From NCBI GenBank assembly GCA_030913385.1, contig CP133159.1, forward strand, positions 3,060,584 through 3,124,583: DNA of 64,000 bases, given 5' to 3'. Made by a program: the position numbers and the translations under genes. Below the pieces are notes generated by a model. That model was not told the DNA's origin and made no database searches. It saw nothing but the letters and a program-made list of their open reading frames with translations. Position 1 is the stretch's first letter; each line of letters starts with the position of its first letter. Positions 61,431 through 64,000 of this stretch are shown one piece after another. This DNA is from Cytophagaceae bacterium ABcell3 (lineage in GTDB: Bacteria; Bacteroidota; Bacteroidia; Cytophagales; Cytophagaceae).

Positions 61431-63680
61431 ATGAAATCAAAATTAGCATGTGCTTTATTAATGCTGGCACCTTTTGTTTCAGATGTACAGGGGCAGAATG
61501 TCTTGAACAACCCTGGCTTTGAAGAAGAAGGTGGCTGGAACCACTGGGGTGCAGAAAGAATCAACAAGGGGCATACCGGTGATTATGCGTTGAAAATTAG
61601 CAACCTGGACTTTAAATGGAGTGGTACAGATCAAATGATCGTAATGCCTGAAGGAGTCAAAACATTGACTGTTTCTGGTTATATGAAAGTTGATTCGGTA
61701 GTAAGAGGCAACAAGCCTTGGGAAAAAGCAAGGATTGCCGTTGAATTCTATGACGAGGACAACCACCAAGTAGGAGGCTTTCTTCCTGTTGTAGCTGAAT
61801 CATTTGGTACCCGTGAATGGAAACATTACGAAAGGGTTTACCAAGTGCCTTCTAAAGCTTTTAGTGCCAAAGTGCAACTAGCACTGGGTAACGCAACTGG
61901 AACTGTATATTTCGACGAAATTAAAGCAGTGCTAAAAGACCCTGAAGAGAATGTATTAGAGGCAGGCGTCATTAAGCCTGAACCTCCAAAACCAGAAGAT
62001 TTTATCAGACTTAACCAGTTAGGATATTATCCACACGGTCCTAAAAAAGCGGTAGTCGTTTCTTCTGATGCGAAAAAATTCAAGGTTATTGATGCCGAGA
62101 CCAACAAAAAGGTATTTAAAGGCAAACTTGATAAAAAAGGAGTATGGGAACACTCTGGTGAAGATGTTAGCCATGCTGATTTTTCTAAGCTTACCAAACC
62201 AGGAACATATTACATAGAAGTACCAGGTTTAGCAAACTCTCACCCATTCAAAATAGCTGATAATATAGCATTGGAAATGGGTAAGGCTAGTTTGAAGACC
62301 TTCTACTTCCAAAGAACAGTAATTGATCTTGATGAAAAATATGCTGGAAAATGGGCTAGGAAAGCAGGTCACCCTGATAAAGAAGTACTAGTACATGCTT
62401 CTGCGGCAACTGAAGAAAGACCTGAAGGAACAAAAATTTCTGCACCTTTCGGTTGGTACGATGCAGGTGACTATAACAAGTATATCGTAAACTCAGGTAT
62501 CACTACTTATACTATGTTGGCGCTTTATGAGCACTTCCCTGAGTTTGCTGCTAACATTGATGTAAACATCCCAGAAAGCGACAATGACATCCCTGACCTT
62601 TTGGATGAAACATTGTATAATATCAGATGGATGCTTGCTATGCAAGACCCTAATGACGGTGGAGTTTACCATAAATTGACCAATCCTAACTTTGATGGGG
62701 AAATCATGCCTCACGAAGCTAAGGAACCAAGATATGTAGTGAAAAAATCTACCGCTGCTACATTGGATTTTGCTGCAGTTATGGCAACTGCTTCAAGGAT
62801 TTTCAAAAACTATGAAAAGCAACTTCCAGGTTTTGCAGACTCTACTTTAGCAGCAGCTAAACAGGCGTATGAATGGGCTAAGAAAAACCCAGAAGAGTAC
62901 TACGACCAAAACGAAATGAACAAGAAGTTCAAGCCTGCTATTGTTACTGGTGAATATGGTGACAAAAAAGTAAGTGATGAGTTCCAATGGGCTGCTTCTG
63001 AGCTTTATATTGCCACAGGAGATGAAGAGTACTACAAAGCAGCTAACATCGTTGCTACATTAGACAGTTTTGCTGTTCCAGCATGGCCAGAAGTAAATAC
63101 CTTGGGCTTGATTTCCCTTGCTAACCAAGGAAGCAAAATCAAAGACGCTGATGCTATTAAAGGCAGAATCGTTGCGCTAGCGGATGAGCTGAAAAACCAT
63201 GCTGCAGAGTCTGAATTTGGTACGCCTATGGGTATCGAAAAAGGAAACTTTGTATGGGGAAGTAACTCTTTTGCTACCAACCAAGGCATTGTACTTATTC
63301 AGGCATACAGATTGACTAAAGATCCTGAGTACTTATATGCTGCCATTGCCAACCTTGACTACATTTTAGGTAGAAACGGTACAGGTTATAGCTACGTGAG
63401 TGGTTTTGGATCTAAGCCTATGAAAAATCCTCACCACCGTCCTTCTCAGACTGACGGAGTTAAAGAGGTGATTCCTGGATTTATGACTGGCGGGCCTAAC
63501 TATGAGCAGCAAGACAAATATGCATGCATGAAGCCTTACCCTTCTAAGCTTCCTGCAAAATCTTATCTTGATGAAGAGTGTAGTTATGCAGCTAACGAAG
63601 TAGCCATTAACTGGAACTCTCCGTTAACTTATATGACCCTTGCAATTGAAGCTCTTATGGCCGAAAAAGCTAAAAAGTAA
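61431..63680 (+). CDS. GH9 cellulase with CBM4/9-like domain, no T9SS tail
   Basis: The 749-residue protein has a signal peptide ending DVQGQ, a CBM4/9-like sandwich (about 23-172), a cellulase N-terminal Ig-like domain (about 188-275) and a GH9 barrel (about 280-745). The catalytic bases are in DAGDYNKY (Asp344 and Asp347), the conserved NPHHRPS segment precedes, and the proton donor is Glu723 in SYAANEVAINWNSPL. It should cleave beta-1,4-glucan. Unlike the other glycanases here it ends AEKAKK without a sorting domain, so it may be periplasmic. It lies between two IS copies in direct orientation. Confidence 0.93.
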   Translation: MKSKLACALLMLAPFVSDVQGQNVLNNPGFEEEGGWNHWGAERINKGHTGDYALKISNLDFKWSGTDQMIVMPEGVKTLTVSGYMKVDSVVRGNKPWEKARIAVEFYDEDNHQVGGFLPVVAESFGTREWKHYERVYQVPSKAFSAKVQLALGNATGTVYFDEIKAVLKDPEENVLEAGVIKPEPPKPEDFIRLNQLGYYPHGPKKAVVVSSDAKKFKVIDAETNKKVFKGKLDKKGVWEHSGEDVSHADFSKLTKPGTYYIEVPGLANSHPFKIADNIALEMGKASLKTFYFQRTVIDLDEKYAGKWARKAGHPDKEVLVHASAATEERPEGTKISAPFGWYDAGDYNKYIVNSGITTYTMLALYEHFPEFAANIDVNIPESDNDIPDLLDETLYNIRWMLAMQDPNDGGVYHKLTNPNFDGEIMPHEAKEPRYVVKKSTAATLDFAAVMATASRIFKNYEKQLPGFADSTLAAAKQAYEWAKKNPEEYYDQNEMNKKFKPAIVTGEYGDKKVSDEFQWAASELYIATGDEEYYKAANIVATLDSFAVPAWPEVNTLGLISLANQGSKIKDADAIKGRIVALADELKNHAAESEFGTPMGIEKGNFVWGSNSFATNQGIVLIQAYRLTKDPEYLYAAIANLDYILGRNGTGYSYVSGFGSKPMKNPHHRPSQTDGVKEVIPGFMTGGPNYEQQDKYACMKPYPSKLPAKSYLDEECSYAANEVAINWNSPLTYMTLAIEALMAEKAKK

Positions 63681-63705
63681 GCTTTAATCAACTTATAATA
63701 AAAAA

Positions 63706-63736
63706 AGAGGCTGGATATTTTCAGCCTCTTTTTTTT
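63706..63736 (+). terminator. Terminator after the GH9 gene
   Basis: AGAGGCTG pairs with CAGCCTCT around an 8-nt loop, followed by a T-run. Confidence 0.9.
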
Positions 63737-63816
63737 ATGCCTGCTTTGTCTGAAAAGTATTACGCTACATAAACAGACTTCTCACCAGTTATTAAAATGT
63801 AACTATCCAGGATCGG

Positions 63817-64000
63817 CAGGGCTGACGCATTTAGACTTTAGGGTGTAAGGAACTGCCTTACAGGGCGTTCCGTAAGTCTCATAACCTTTATTGGGTTTAT
63901 TTAATTTATGGGTGCCTTACGGGGCACTGACGATACAAATATAATAATTTTTTAATTGATAATCAGTGTTTTATTATTTTTGGCTTGACTTTTTTCTATA
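63817..64000 (+). mobile_element. Left end of a second copy of the ISAs1-family element (cut by window end)
   Basis: The sequence from CAGGGCTGACGCATTTA onward follows the left end of the element at 59627 with few differences (for example TAGACTTTA for TAAGTTTCA after the terminal repeat). It runs off the window before the transposase start. Same orientation as the first copy. Confidence 0.9.

Overview
The window is AT-rich DNA from a member of the Bacteroidota, most likely a free-living Cytophagales-type polysaccharide degrader. The evidence is several very large secreted glycoside hydrolases ending in type IX secretion (T9SS) sorting domains (type A tails on four enzymes, a gliding-motility/CHU_C type B tail on a fifth), 7TMR-DISM histidine kinases, a short Bacteroidota-type ribosomal protein S21, and few Shine-Dalgarno sequences. 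No rRNA, tRNA or CRISPR array was recognised.

Layout. 1-1170: 3' part of a GH5 enzyme. 1200-9228: a MITE-like repeat, a PAS sensor without a kinase domain, two histidine kinases, a lipoprotein and a DUF2231-Rieske protein. 9233-11674 (minus): cell-wall sugar recycling, with an AmgK-like kinase fused to a RapZ C-terminal domain, a MurU-like nucleotidyltransferase and a small protein. 11911-28987: three giant enzymes (GH10 xylanase, GH5_8-like mannanase, GH74 xyloglucanase) that share arrays of a cysteine motif plus Ig-like domain. WrbA, an unpaired fumarate-reductase-type flavoprotein and rpsU lie between the first and second. 29157-34505: a persulfide/sulfite operon under an ArsR-type repressor. 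34581-41744: an Omp85-like protein, MgtC behind a structured leader, HrpB, a membrane protein and a GNAT. 42308-50044: a 2578-residue GH8 protein. 50153-59614: ABC-F ATPase, small proteins, a frameshifted outer-membrane gene, START-domain protein, EF-P, a second MgtC, a TerB-like protein, and an Fpg/Nei glycosylase with a degenerate zinc finger. 59627-64000: a complete ISAs1-family element, a GH9 cellulase, and the left end of a second IS copy in the same orientation.

The enzymes together cover xylan, mannan, xyloglucan and beta-1,4-glucan, without any SusC/SusD pair or other polysaccharide-utilisation-locus hallmark. This suggests a cell-surface or secreted T9SS strategy. The GH9 protein lacks a T9SS tail and may act in the periplasm.

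The most notable non-gene signals are: an 804-bp tract that reads as identical between the tails of the GH10 and GH74 genes, continuing through stop codon and terminator, with GH74 appearing to be a mosaic of GH5-like and GH10-like blocks; an mgtC leader with alternative hairpins, a short upstream ORF and a sequestered ribosome binding site; two families of small inverted-repeat elements, one with visible target duplications; and the GH9 gene lying between directly repeated IS copies. All comparisons were made by eye; no searches were run.
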